Source: Iamia sp038233075
GTDB taxonomy: Bacteria > Actinomycetota > Acidimicrobiia > Acidimicrobiales > Iamiaceae
Length of the DNA stretch: 64,000 nt
Reading direction: 5' to 3'
Assembly: GCA_038233075.1 (NCBI GenBank)
Contig: JBBSMQ010000012.1
Span: 42,928 to 106,927, forward strand
Shown here: piece after piece, positions 1 through 9,979 of the stretch
Position numbering within the stretch: the stretch's first letter is position 1
How the letters are laid out: each line of letters opens with the position of its first letter
Made by a program: the position numbers and the translations under genes
Notes under the pieces: generated by a model
Told to the model about the DNA's origin: nothing
The model's input: only the letters and a program-made list of their open reading frames with translations
The model's database searches: none

Positions 1-215
1 GTCTGGAAGATCCTCGGCTCCCCCGGTGCGGTGCGGTCGACGGCGAGGTGCTCGGCACCTGGCGAGCGCGAGCGAAGGGGAGCACGCTCAGCATCTCGGT
101 CGAGACCTTCGAGGACCTCCCCCGCCGGGCCCGGCGCGACCTCGATGACGAGGCCGAGCGCCTCGCCGCCGCGCGCGGCGCCGACGACGTCCGCCTGGAG
201 GTCGCCCCTGGGTGA
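1..215 (+). CDS. C-terminal end of a winged-helix DNA-binding-type protein (partial)
   Basis: Only the last 70 codons lie inside the window, read in the third frame and ending with TGA at 213-215. The visible tail contains VDGEVLGTWRARAKG followed by a charged helix. The 'DG-x-VLGTWR' strand is reminiscent of the end of the large actinobacterial winged-helix DNA-binding family (AlkZ/YcaQ-like glycosylases), in which a beta hairpin precedes a final helix rich in Arg, Glu and Ala. The family call rests on this short motif only. The gene converges on the minus-strand ABC operon with about 20 bp between the stops. The N-terminus and start are outside the window. Confidence 0.4.
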   Translation, partial: LEDPRLPRCGAVDGEVLGTWRARAKGSTLSISVETFEDLPRRARRDLDDEAERLAAARGADDVRLEVAPG

Positions 216-235
216 CGGCGCGTGCCGCCCCGCCA

Positions 236-922
236 TCAGGCCGCGATGTGGCCGTCCTCGATGGTCACCGTGCGGTCGGCGATGTGGGTGATGCGATCGT
301 CGTGGGTGACCATGACCGCAGCCGTGCCCCGGGACTTCATCTCCTCGCGGATGAGCTCGACCACCTGCTCACCGAGCTTCGAGTCGAGCGACGAGGTGGG
401 CTCGTCGAACAGGACCAGCGCAGGCTCGTTCATCAGCGCCCGACCGATCGCGACCCGTTGCTTCTGACCGCCCGACAGCTGGGCCGGTGTGTTCCCCGCC
501 CGATCGGCCAGGCCCAGCTCCTCGAGCAGCTGGTCGGCGCGACGCCCGGCATCGCCCCGGCGCGCCTTGCGTCCGGCCAGCTCGTCGACGACGACCAGTT
601 TCTCCCGGGCGGTCAGGAAGGGCACCAGGTTGACGCTCTGGAAGACGAAGCCCACACGGGTGCGGCGGACGTCGGTGAGCTGGCGGGCCGAGTACCGGGA
701 GATGTCATCACCGGCCAGGACCACCGAGCCCTCGGTCGGGCTCAGCAGGCCTCCGGCGATGGAGCAGAGGGTCGTCTTGCCCGAACCCGAGGGTCCGACC
801 AGGGCCACGATCTCATCGGATCCGACGGTGAGGTCGGCGTGGTCCAGGGCCACGACCTCGTCGTCGCCCACCTCGTAGGTCTTGCGCACGCCGTCCATCC
901 GGAGCGCAGGGGTGTCGGTCAC
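236..922 (-). CDS. ABC transporter ATP-binding protein, MacB/LolD/DevA type
   Basis: 228-residue nucleotide-binding subunit that should power the two FtsX-type permeases encoded just upstream. Visible motifs: Walker A GPSGSGKT (43-50), Q-loop Gln95, signature LSGGQ (149-153), Walker B LVLFDEP (169-175) and H-loop His207. Length and motif order match the MacB/LolD/DevA branch, which works mechanically on envelope substrates rather than importing solutes. The start is the GTG at 922, with GGAG about 6 nt upstream. It is the last gene of a three-gene minus-strand operon, 40 bp after the second permease. Substrate cannot be read from the sequence; lipoprotein, peptide or glycolipid export are all possible. 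Confidence 0.93.
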   Translation of the reverse strand: MTDTPALRMDGVRKTYEVGDDEVVALDHADLTVGSDEIVALVGPSGSGKTTLCSIAGGLLSPTEGSVVLAGDDISRYSARQLTDVRRTRVGFVFQSVNLVPFLTAREKLVVVDELAGRKARRGDAGRRADQLLEELGLADRAGNTPAQLSGGQKQRVAIGRALMNEPALVLFDEPTSSLDSKLGEQVVELIREEMKSRGTAAVMVTHDDRITHIADRTVTIEDGHIAA

Positions 923-962
923 GGTGATCTCCGGAGCGGGTGAGGGGGTCGAGGGCAGTCGG

Positions 963-2075
963 TCATCCGCCCGTCCCGATGGCAGAGGCCGGATCGACGC
1001 GCAGGACCCGCCGCAGCGAGAAGGCGCAGCCCGCCACCGCGGCCACCAGCAACAGGATCACGCTGCTGGTCAGGCGGCCCGTGGTGGCCTCGAAGGGGAT
1101 GGCTCCGGGCGGGATGGCGGCATCGAGGGACACTGCAGCGCCGGCGCCGACGGCCGAGGCGAGGAGGGTGACGACGACGGCCTGGGTGACCACGCCGACG
1201 AACAGTGTGGGTCCCGAGGCGCCGATGGCCTTCAGGATGCCGTAGAGGGCGGTGCGCTCGACGGTGATGAGGGCGAAGAACAGGGCCACCACCACGAGCG
1301 CGACGACCACCGTCACCCCGATGATCTGGTTGAACGTCGCCCGCTGCTCGCTGACGCCGGGCAGGGCCTCGATGGCCCCGGCCACGGTGAGGGAGTCAGT
1401 GGCGCCCTCGGTGGCGGCGTCGATGGCGGCCGGGACCCCGGCCGCCCCCTCGGTCCGCACCACGAGGGCCTGGACCACGTCGTCACCCACCGCCTCCCCC
1501 GGCCGGTTGGCCCGGGTCACCGCCCGCCAGGTGCCGAGCGAGCCCCAGAGGCTGCCCTGGCCGGAGTAGCGGGTGTCATCGACGAAGCCCGTGACTCGCA
1601 CCGGCGTGCGGGCGGGGCCGAGCAGCAGGGTGGTGCCGGCGTCGACGCCTTCGGCCTGGAGGGCGGCGTCGGCGACGACGGTGCCCTGCGGGGGCGCCAC
1701 GTCGGGGAGGCCCCGGGGAGCCAGCTCGTAGCCGAACAGCACGGTGGCGACCAGGTCCTTGCTCCCGGGGTCGCCGCCGGGTCGACCCCCCAGCTGCACG
1801 CTGCCCAGGCCCCCCACCGCGGCGACGCCCTCGACCCCCTCGACGTCGGCTCGCACGTCCCCGTCGATGCGGCTGCGGACCAGCGAGTCACGCGCCTCGG
1901 ACGAGTAGACGACGAGATCAGCCTCCTGGGCCCGGTACGCACCTGTCGACGAGGCAAGGAGGCCATCGAGCAGCCCGCCGAGGAACATGAGCAGGAGGGC
2001 GATGAGGGTGAGGATCACCGTGGCCACCGCGAAGCGACCCGGGCGACGGCGCAGCTCCCGGAGGGCCAGCCTCAT
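963..2075 (-). CDS. FtsX-like ABC transporter permease (second of pair)
   Basis: 370-residue membrane protein with one N-terminal TM segment (about 14-40), a roughly 200-residue extracytoplasmic domain and three C-terminal TM segments, ending in the characteristic RRVLRVDPASAIG tail. This is the FtsX/MacB permease topology. The ATG at 2075 overlaps the TGA of the upstream permease gene (ATGA), indicating translational coupling. A longer reading frame extends upstream but would run into the neighbour's coding sequence, so the overlap start is preferred. It should pair with the other permease and the downstream ATPase as a heterodimeric transporter. Substrate unknown. Confidence 0.9.
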   Translation of the reverse strand: MRLALRELRRRPGRFAVATVILTLIALLLMFLGGLLDGLLASSTGAYRAQEADLVVYSSEARDSLVRSRIDGDVRADVEGVEGVAAVGGLGSVQLGGRPGGDPGSKDLVATVLFGYELAPRGLPDVAPPQGTVVADAALQAEGVDAGTTLLLGPARTPVRVTGFVDDTRYSGQGSLWGSLGTWRAVTRANRPGEAVGDDVVQALVVRTEGAAGVPAAIDAATEGATDSLTVAGAIEALPGVSEQRATFNQIIGVTVVVALVVVALFFALITVERTALYGILKAIGASGPTLFVGVVTQAVVVTLLASAVGAGAAVSLDAAIPPGAIPFEATTGRLTSSVILLLVAAVAGCAFSLRRVLRVDPASAIGTGG

Positions 2076-3196
2076 CCCCCTCCTCCCCCGGTGGTCGCCT
2101 CGACGGGGTCGATGCGCAGCACGCGGCGCACGGCCACCAGGGCGCTCCCCAGGCCCAGGGCCATGAGCAGCACCGACCACACCAGCACTGCGGTCGGGTC
2201 GAAGCGCAGGGTCAGGAAGCCGAGGTCGACACGGGTGAGGGATGCGTAGAGGGCCACGCCCACGACCAGCCCCAGGCCCACGATCACCACCACCTGGAAG
2301 AGCAGCGAGCGGGCCAGCACGCTCCCTCGTGCGCCCATGGCCCGCAGGAGCGTGAGGGCCCCCGACTTCTGGAGGGTGACGATGAGGAAGAACAGGCCGG
2401 TCACCAGCGGGACGACCAGCCCGTAGAGGAGGAAGATCACCTGGAACGACTGGCGGACCTGGGCCACGCCCGGCGACTCGTCGGCTGCCTCAGAGCGGGT
2501 CAGGGCGTCAGCCTCCGGCGATGCCGCGCTGAGGCGCTCGGTGAGCTCGTCGACCTCGACGCCGGGCGCGGGCCGGACGGCGATGGCGTTGGGGAGGACC
2601 TCCGTGGCGTCAGGGTTGGAGGCCCGGACGGCTGCCTCGTAGGTGGCGAGGTCGGTGAACAGCGTCGGCGTGACGTTGAGCTGCACGTCGGCGGCCAGCC
2701 CGACGACGGTGAGGGTGACCGGCTCGGCGCTAGGCCCCGCCGCCGGGACGGTGACCTCGTCACGCAGGTCGAAGTCGGCGTCGCTGCCGACGGCCTCGCC
2801 GGCCACCTCGGGCCGGGCTCCCGACGACAGGGCGGTCGGCGTCGCCAGACCGGCGACATCGGCGCCGACGATGGCGGCATCGGACAGGCTCCCGTCGGGC
2901 TCGCGCACGGTGAAGGTGCTCTGCCCGAGCCGGGCCGCTTCGCCCACCCCATCGGTGCGGCGGACGGCCTCCTCCAACGGAGGAGGGATGATGCTGCCCT
3001 GGAGGGCGCGCTGGCCGTCGACGCTGTACACGAGGACGGGGGCGCTCTGGTTGCGGATGCCCCCCACGAAGGCGGTCAGGAGCCCCTCCTGGAGGGCCTG
3101 CTGGGCCAGGATCAAGAAGACCAGCAGAGCAATGGCGAGGACCAGCAGACCGAAGCGCACCACGGCGCGACGCATCTCCCGCACGGCGAGGAACAC
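2072..3196 (-). CDS. FtsX-like ABC transporter permease (first of pair)
   Basis: 374-residue permease and first gene of the operon with the 963-2075 permease and the 236-922 ATPase. It begins at GTG 3196 (VFLAVREMRRAVVRFG), giving the usual FtsX start: a short cytoplasmic stretch, one TM helix (about 14-35), a long periplasm-type domain, then three TM helices and the RRVLRIDPVEA tail seen in DevC/MacB permeases. The reading frame stays open further upstream, but that part is Arg/Pro/Gly-rich and runs antisense to the metallothionein gene, so it is excluded. The stop overlaps the next start by 4 bp. Substrate unknown. Confidence 0.88.
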   Translation of the reverse strand: MFLAVREMRRAVVRFGLLVLAIALLVFLILAQQALQEGLLTAFVGGIRNQSAPVLVYSVDGQRALQGSIIPPPLEEAVRRTDGVGEAARLGQSTFTVREPDGSLSDAAIVGADVAGLATPTALSSGARPEVAGEAVGSDADFDLRDEVTVPAAGPSAEPVTLTVVGLAADVQLNVTPTLFTDLATYEAAVRASNPDATEVLPNAIAVRPAPGVEVDELTERLSAASPEADALTRSEAADESPGVAQVRQSFQVIFLLYGLVVPLVTGLFFLIVTLQKSGALTLLRAMGARGSVLARSLLFQVVVIVGLGLVVGVALYASLTRVDLGFLTLRFDPTAVLVWSVLLMALGLGSALVAVRRVLRIDPVEATTGGGGG

Positions 3197-3307
3197 GGGC
3201 CCATCCTGCCCCGCGGATCGAGTCGGCCCCCACACCCTGCGGGCGGGTTTGGGCCCACGGGGGCGCGGGGAGTGGCGTGGGATCACCAGCCAACCAGGAG
3301 ATCGACC

Positions 3308-3469
3308 ATGAGCACCGACGCCGGGACCACCCTCACCTGCTCCGACAACGACTGCGGGTGTCGGATCAAGGTCCTCCAGCCCTGCCCTCACGGAGAGTCC
3401 TACACCTGCGCGTGCGGCCACGCCCTCACCCCCGAGGGCGAGTCCACGCCCCCCACCCCGGGGGCCTGA
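3308..3469 (+). CDS. mymT: MymT-like copper metallothionein
   Basis: 53-residue Cys-rich protein. Six cysteines (11, 16, 18, 26, 34, 36) lie in the arrangement TCSDNDCGCR...PCPHG...YTCACG. From memory this closely parallels the mycobacterial metallothionein MymT (TCS-xx-GCGCR ... PC ... CTCG), which binds Cu(I) in solvent-shielded clusters and buffers copper. A strong Shine-Dalgarno (AGGAG, 3296-3300) lies 7 nt before the ATG. The acidic/Pro tail (GESTPPTPGA) adds nothing recognisable. It stands alone, divergent from the ABC operon. One Cys fewer than MymT suggests a slightly smaller metal load. No copper-responsive operator was recognised upstream. Confidence 0.75.
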   Translation: MSTDAGTTLTCSDNDCGCRIKVLQPCPHGESYTCACGHALTPEGESTPPTPGA

Positions 3470-3562
3470 GCTGTGGGCCCGTTCGATGCCGTCCGATCCC
3501 AGGACCCGCTGCACCCGTGAGCAGGGTCCGCCAACCATCGCCGCACCTCAGGGAACCACCAG

Positions 3563-3957
3563 TTGCGCGCTCGGCGCGTCCTCGCCATCGGCCTGCTCTC
3601 GCTGGCACCCCTCGCCTGCGGCGACGACGGGGGCAGTGACGACGCCGCTTCGACGACGGCGCCACCCTCGGAGGACACGACCGCTCCCCCCGCGGACGAC
3701 CCGACGACCACGTCGCCATCGGGGTCTGCGGTCGAACCCGGCGCCGGCTTGGTCGCGGTGGACACCGATGGTGACGTCGACACCCGTCTTCCGCGGCATC
3801 GTCGGGATGCTCGAGTCCAACCCCGACATCACCGTGATCGCGTGGAACGATCCCGCCTTCGTGGCCCCGTCGGGCCGGCATCGAGGGCGAGCAGGAGAGC
3901 ATCGACAAGATCACCGCCGCGTTGGAGATGCTCACCTCAGGAGCCGCATCGGGCTAG
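3563..3957 (+). pseudogene. Frameshifted small lipoprotein gene
   Basis: Starts at TTG 3563 behind AGGGA. The first frame gives an Arg start, a hydrophobic stretch, LAPLACGDDGG (lipobox-like) and a Thr/Pro/Ala/Asp-rich linker typical of secreted actinobacterial lipoproteins. Near 3770-3790 the sensible reading moves to the next frame (PVFRGIVGMLESNPDITVI), and near 3875 it moves again (GIEGEQESIDKITAALEML), ending at TAG 3955-3957. Joined across the shifts it makes one plausible small lipoprotein. The two shifts leave no intact product, so I call it decayed. Sequencing error is the alternative. The family is not recognised. Confidence 0.55.
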
Positions 3958-4050
3958 CCCCGCGCTCGCCCTCGCAGGGTGCGGCACCGCTCGTCTCGTC
4001 AACGGACCGCACCCCGGCCCCACCCCGGGCCGGGCGGTACCCTGGTCGAG

Positions 4051-4500
4051 GTGAAGGTCATCATCGCCACCGACGGATCCGAGGCCGCGGTCACCGCTGC
4101 TCACGATGCTGTGAGCCTGCTGCGGGCCGACGCCGAGGTGATCGTCGTCGCCGTGGTCCCTGACCGGGAGGACCCGTTGGAGACGGCCGGGGGGATCGAG
4201 GGCCCGTTGCTGACCGACGAGCAGGCCGACGAGGACGCCGAGCGCGCTCTCGCCGCCGGGGAGCAGGTCGTGGCGCGCACCGCCCGGGCCACCCCCCGCC
4301 CCACCCACACCGAGGTGGTGCCCTCCCACGAGCGCACCGAGGAGGCGCTGGCCGCCCTGGTCGAGCGCGAGCACGCCGACCTCCTCGTCATCGGGTCCGA
4401 CCAACCCGGGTGGTTGCAACGCCTGCTGGGCTCCTCGACCGTCGACCGCATCGTCCACCACGCCCCCTGCCCCGTGCTCGTCGTCCCCCACCCCCACTGA
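4051..4500 (+). CDS. Universal stress protein (UspA family)
   Basis: 149-residue single-domain Usp. The N-terminus VKVIIATDGSE is the usual first strand with Asp in the nucleotide pocket. The C-terminal IGSDQPG...GSS...CPVLVV matches the G-x-G-...-GS ATP-binding loop and last strand of ATP-binding Usp proteins. The role is generally stress survival; the partner is unknown. The start is GTG 4051. The hexamer TACCCT at 4038-4043 ends 7 nt before it and there is no Shine-Dalgarno, so a leaderless transcript is likely. The two neighbours face other directions or are broken, so it is probably monocistronic. Confidence 0.88.
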   Translation: MKVIIATDGSEAAVTAAHDAVSLLRADAEVIVVAVVPDREDPLETAGGIEGPLLTDEQADEDAERALAAGEQVVARTARATPRPTHTEVVPSHERTEEALAALVEREHADLLVIGSDQPGWLQRLLGSSTVDRIVHHAPCPVLVVPHPH

Positions 4501-4556
4501 ACCCACCGGACCCCGAAGCCGCCGTCGACCGGGGGCCGGCGGCGATCCAGCCCCGA

Positions 4557-5261
4557 TCAGGTGCGGGTCCGGGCCACGTAAACGGTGTTGGCCGAGTCCT
4601 CGCCCGTGTAGGGGTTGGGGAAGGTGACGACGTGGGCCTCCGTCGCCGGGAACACCCTGTCGGCCACGGCGAGGAAGTCGTCGTCAGGCGGGTCGTCGGA
4701 CCACAACCCGAAGACACCGCCCGGTGCCAGCACGGCCGACAGGCGCGCCAGCCCGTCGGGCTCGTAGAACGAGGCGTGGCTCGGGTGCAGGACGTGCCGG
4801 GGGGTGTGGTCGACGTCGACCAGCACAGCATCGCTCGGCGTTGAGCCACCGACGACGCCGTCGCCTGCGGCCACCAGCGCGAAGAAGTCGCCCTCGACGA
4901 GGTGGCAGCGGGGGTCAGAGGTCAGACCGACAGAGAGGGGGAGCAGGTGAGCCCGATGCCAGCCGATCACCTCGCCCAGAGCCTCGACGACGGTCACCGA
5001 GCGCACCCGGGGGTCCTCCAGTACGGCGCCGGCGGTGTAGCCCAGCCCCAGGCCGCCCACCACGACGTCGAGCTCGGTGCCCGACGTCGCCGCCCGCCCG
5101 AGCCGGGCCAGCGCCACCTCGGCCACGGTGAACAGGCTGGACATCAGGAACTCGTCGTCGAGGCGGGCCTCGTGGACCTCGACCTCCAGCACCGGCTCCC
5201 ACCGCCGGCGCAGGCTGATCTCCCCCATCGGCGTGCGCCGACGGTCGAGCTCCTCGAACAT
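4557..5261 (-). CDS. Spermidine synthase-like (class I methyltransferase-fold) protein
   Basis: 234-residue Rossmann-fold protein. VVGGLGLGYTAGAVL is the glycine-rich nucleotide loop of spermidine/spermine synthases, followed by VTVVEALGEVIGWHR (acidic residue binding the ribose) and DAVLVDVDHTP near the active site. Similar stand-alone spermidine-synthase-like proteins are common in actinobacteria, often with no demonstrated polyamine role. The start is taken as ATG 5261 (MFEELDRRRTPMG); an upstream extension is open but Arg/Ser-rich and unlike the family. It lies 100 bp downstream of the FG-GAP gene on the same strand and could be co-transcribed. Confidence 0.75.
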   Translation of the reverse strand: MFEELDRRRTPMGEISLRRRWEPVLEVEVHEARLDDEFLMSSLFTVAEVALARLGRAATSGTELDVVVGGLGLGYTAGAVLEDPRVRSVTVVEALGEVIGWHRAHLLPLSVGLTSDPRCHLVEGDFFALVAAGDGVVGGSTPSDAVLVDVDHTPRHVLHPSHASFYEPDGLARLSAVLAPGGVFGLWSDDPPDDDFLAVADRVFPATEAHVVTFPNPYTGEDSANTVYVARTRT

Positions 5262-5361
5262 CGCCCCATCAGAGCACGTCGATCGCGACGGCTCGCTCAA
5301 CCGGGGCCGCAAGCCGAACCGCTGACATCGACGATCCCACAGCGTCGAGCCTGGTGGTGCG

Positions 5362-7527
<2,166 letters not shown>

Positions 7528-7546
7528 GGGGCCGCCTCCGGTCGGA

Positions 7547-8764
7547 TCACGCCGCGAACCAGCTCGACTTGAGCGAGAGGATCACCCGCATCTGCTCGCC
7601 GGTGACGGTGATGTCGCCGTTGCTGAAGCGCGCCCGGACCCGCACGACGCGTCCCCCCAGGTCGCCGTGGCCGTCGCGCTCGTAGCGGTCGAAGCCGCTC
7701 CAGGTGCCGACGTCGCGACCCATGTACGAGTCGAACGAGGCCTCGATCTGGGCCGCGGTGCGGGTGGTCGACCAGGAGTGGTGCGGGTTGCCGGCGTAGT
7801 CGTCGCCGTCGTCGCGCACGGCCGGGAAGGTACCGCCTGCGGTCCAGCCGCCGGTGGAGGAGGAGAACTCGGTGGCGGCGATGCGTCCGTCCGGGAAGGC
7901 CCGCACCTGGTCGGCGGTGTCGCGCACGGCCCGATCGGTGCGGGGGTCCTCGTTCTTGACGATGGTGCTCGACCCCGTGGCCCGAGTCCCGTAGCCGGCG
8001 TAGACCTGGCAGGTGGTGCTGTCGCACGTGGTGGCGAAGGGGCGCCAGGGGGTGTCGCCGGCCATGGCGTAGGAGCGGGCGGCCAGGGCCTGGGCCCGCA
8101 CCGCGTTGAGGCCGAGGCCCCCGCCGGCATCGGCCCAGGACGCTGACACCTCGCGGGGGACGATGCCCCGCACCATGTCCTCGGTGGCGACCTGGTTGAC
8201 CGTCACCACCGTGCCCAGGGCCCGGACGAGGCGCAGCGACCCCCGGTAGTAGCGGGTCCGGCCGGCGGTGCAGTGCTGGAGCATGAGCGACGCGTCCTCG
8301 CCGGCGGGGACGGCCGAGCGGACCTCCACGTCGCCGGCCGGAGCATCGCCGACGAGGGTCCACGGGCCGCCGCACCCGCTCCCCCGGTAGGTGCGGTAGT
8401 GGGTGGCCGAGAGGCGGATGAGCCGGACGGAGCCGACCTCGCCCCCGTAGCCGTCGACCCGTAGCCGACCCTGGGCCTGGGTGACGATCAGCTCCTGGCC
8501 CTTGGTGGCCGTGAGGTAGACCCGCTGCTCGGTGGGCGCCACCTCCTGGGTCGTCGTGCCGCCGTAGTAGTGGTTCAGGATCCGGGTCCCGCTCCACCCG
8601 TGGTCCACGGCCAGGCCCAGGGCGCCCCACTGACCCATGCCCCGTCCGTGGCCCCAGCCGTGGCCCCGGAAGGTGGCGGTGTCGGGCGTGCAGCCCACGA
8701 GGGAGAGCAGGGTCACCAGGGCGACGAGGGCCCCGGCGAGGCGAGCGGAGGTGGGACGGGCCAT
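7547..8764 (-). CDS. SpoIID/LytB-domain lipoprotein
   Basis: 405 residues. MARPTSARLAGALVALVTLL then LVGC (Cys25) is a lipoprotein signal. SpoIID hallmarks follow: FRGHGWGHGRGMGQWGA, a VR-G-IVPREVSASW segment and the helix LNAVRAQALAARSYAM. In SpoIID this fold cleaves peptidoglycan glycan strands; actinobacterial homologues are envelope proteins of unproven activity. The start is ATG 8764. A longer frame exists upstream but runs antisense into the YceH-nitrobindin gene. First gene of an operon with the FG-GAP exoprotein, suggesting a shared cell-wall or surface role. Confidence 0.87.
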   Translation of the reverse strand: MARPTSARLAGALVALVTLLSLVGCTPDTATFRGHGWGHGRGMGQWGALGLAVDHGWSGTRILNHYYGGTTTQEVAPTEQRVYLTATKGQELIVTQAQGRLRVDGYGGEVGSVRLIRLSATHYRTYRGSGCGGPWTLVGDAPAGDVEVRSAVPAGEDASLMLQHCTAGRTRYYRGSLRLVRALGTVVTVNQVATEDMVRGIVPREVSASWADAGGGLGLNAVRAQALAARSYAMAGDTPWRPFATTCDSTTCQVYAGYGTRATGSSTIVKNEDPRTDRAVRDTADQVRAFPDGRIAATEFSSSTGGWTAGGTFPAVRDDGDDYAGNPHHSWSTTRTAAQIEASFDSYMGRDVGTWSGFDRYERDGHGDLGGRVVRVRARFSNGDITVTGEQMRVILSLKSSWFAA

Positions 8765-8840
8765 ATGCCCCCATCGGTCACCCACGACGACGAGTTGAGG
8801 GCGGCTCCAGCGGAGCGGCGGCTCCCGTAGGGTTCCGAGG

Positions 8841-9896
8841 GTGGATCTGGTGCTGACCGCGGTTGAGGCCCGTGTTCTCGGGAGCCTGCTCGAGAAGGAG
8901 CGGACGGTGCCCTCCACCTACCCGATGACCCTGAACGGGCTCACCTCCGCCTGCAACCAGACCACGAGCCGGGACCCGGTCATGGAGCTCTCGGAGGCCG
9001 AGGTGGAGGCCGGCGTCGACCGGCTCAAGGCCGAGGACCTGGCCCGCAAGGTGCTGCCCACCCCCGGCAGCCGGGTGGTCAAGTACCGCCAGGTCGCCCA
9101 GGACGCCCTCACCGTCGACGACCCCCAACGGGCGCTGTTGACGGTGCTGCTGCTCCGGGGCCCGCAGACCCCGCAGGAGCTGAAGACCCGCACCGAGCGG
9201 ATCCACCCCTTCGCCGACGCCGAGGAGGTGTCGGCCGTCCTCGACGACATGGCGGGGTGGGGTGAGCCTCTCGTGCGCCTGCTCCCCCGCAAATCGGGTC
9301 AGCGCGACGCCCGCTGGGCCCACCTGCTCGCGGGCGAGCCGTCGGAGACCACGGCCCCGGCCGGGGCCGCACCGGCCCCCCGGGCCGACCACGGCCAGGT
9401 GGCCCCGCCCGCACCAGCCCCCGACCCGAGCCTCCACGGGCCGCTGGCGGCGCTGGCGGGAACCTGGACGGGCTCGGGTGAGGGGCACTACCCCACCATC
9501 GAGGACTTCTCCTACCAGGAGCGGATCGAGGTCGTCCCCATCCCCGGCAAGGCGGTGCTGGCCTACCGGTCCACCACGACCGCGGCCGACGACGGTCGCG
9601 GCCTCCACGGCGAGAGCGGGTTCCTCCGCCTCGCCGGCGACGGAGCCGTCGAGCTGGTGGTGGCGGCTGCGCCCGGCGTGGTCGAGGTGGGCTCAGGACT
9701 GGTCGAGGCCATGGCGACGGGCCTGGTGCTGGAGCTGACCTCGGACACCGTCGCCGCATCGGCCACGGCCAAGGAGGTCACCGCCACCGAGCGGACCTAC
9801 CGCGTCGAGGGCGACGTGCTCACCTACGACCTGGCCATGGCGGCCGTGGGCCAGCCCCTGACCCACCACCTCCGCGCCACCCTCCACCGCACCTGA
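8841..9896 (+). CDS. YceH (DUF480) winged-helix domain fused to a nitrobindin-like heme domain
   Basis: 351 residues in two parts. Residues 1-165 are YceH/DUF480-like: LTAVEARVLGSLLEKE...YPMTLNGLTSACNQ...SR-DPV is that family's signature, normally a stand-alone tandem winged-helix protein. After a Pro/Ala linker (about 166-195), residues 196-351 look like nitrobindin (DUF1794): GTWTGSGEGHYPT, then Y-Q-E-R-I-E-V, and at the C-terminus LTHHLRATLHR, the region that carries the heme-ligating His. Nitrobindins bind ferric heme and react with NO or peroxynitrite. GTG 8841 follows TAGGGT (8828-8833) by 7 nt with no Shine-Dalgarno, so it is probably leaderless. Confidence 0.85.
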   Translation: MDLVLTAVEARVLGSLLEKERTVPSTYPMTLNGLTSACNQTTSRDPVMELSEAEVEAGVDRLKAEDLARKVLPTPGSRVVKYRQVAQDALTVDDPQRALLTVLLLRGPQTPQELKTRTERIHPFADAEEVSAVLDDMAGWGEPLVRLLPRKSGQRDARWAHLLAGEPSETTAPAGAAPAPRADHGQVAPPAPAPDPSLHGPLAALAGTWTGSGEGHYPTIEDFSYQERIEVVPIPGKAVLAYRSTTTAADDGRGLHGESGFLRLAGDGAVELVVAAAPGVVEVGSGLVEAMATGLVLELTSDTVAASATAKEVTATERTYRVEGDVLTYDLAMAAVGQPLTHHLRATLHRT

Positions 9897-9979
9897 CCGG
9901 CCCAGCCACCCCTCACCCGAAACGGCAGTCCTGAGAGACACCAGGCGACCGGCAGGGGTGCGGTTTCGCTGTCGGTGGG

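Noticed and set aside
9897..9979. Possible hairpin between the YceH-nitrobindin gene and the exporter gene
   Set aside because: The GAAAC/GTTTC arms align only over a few bases with mismatches; not good enough to call a terminator.
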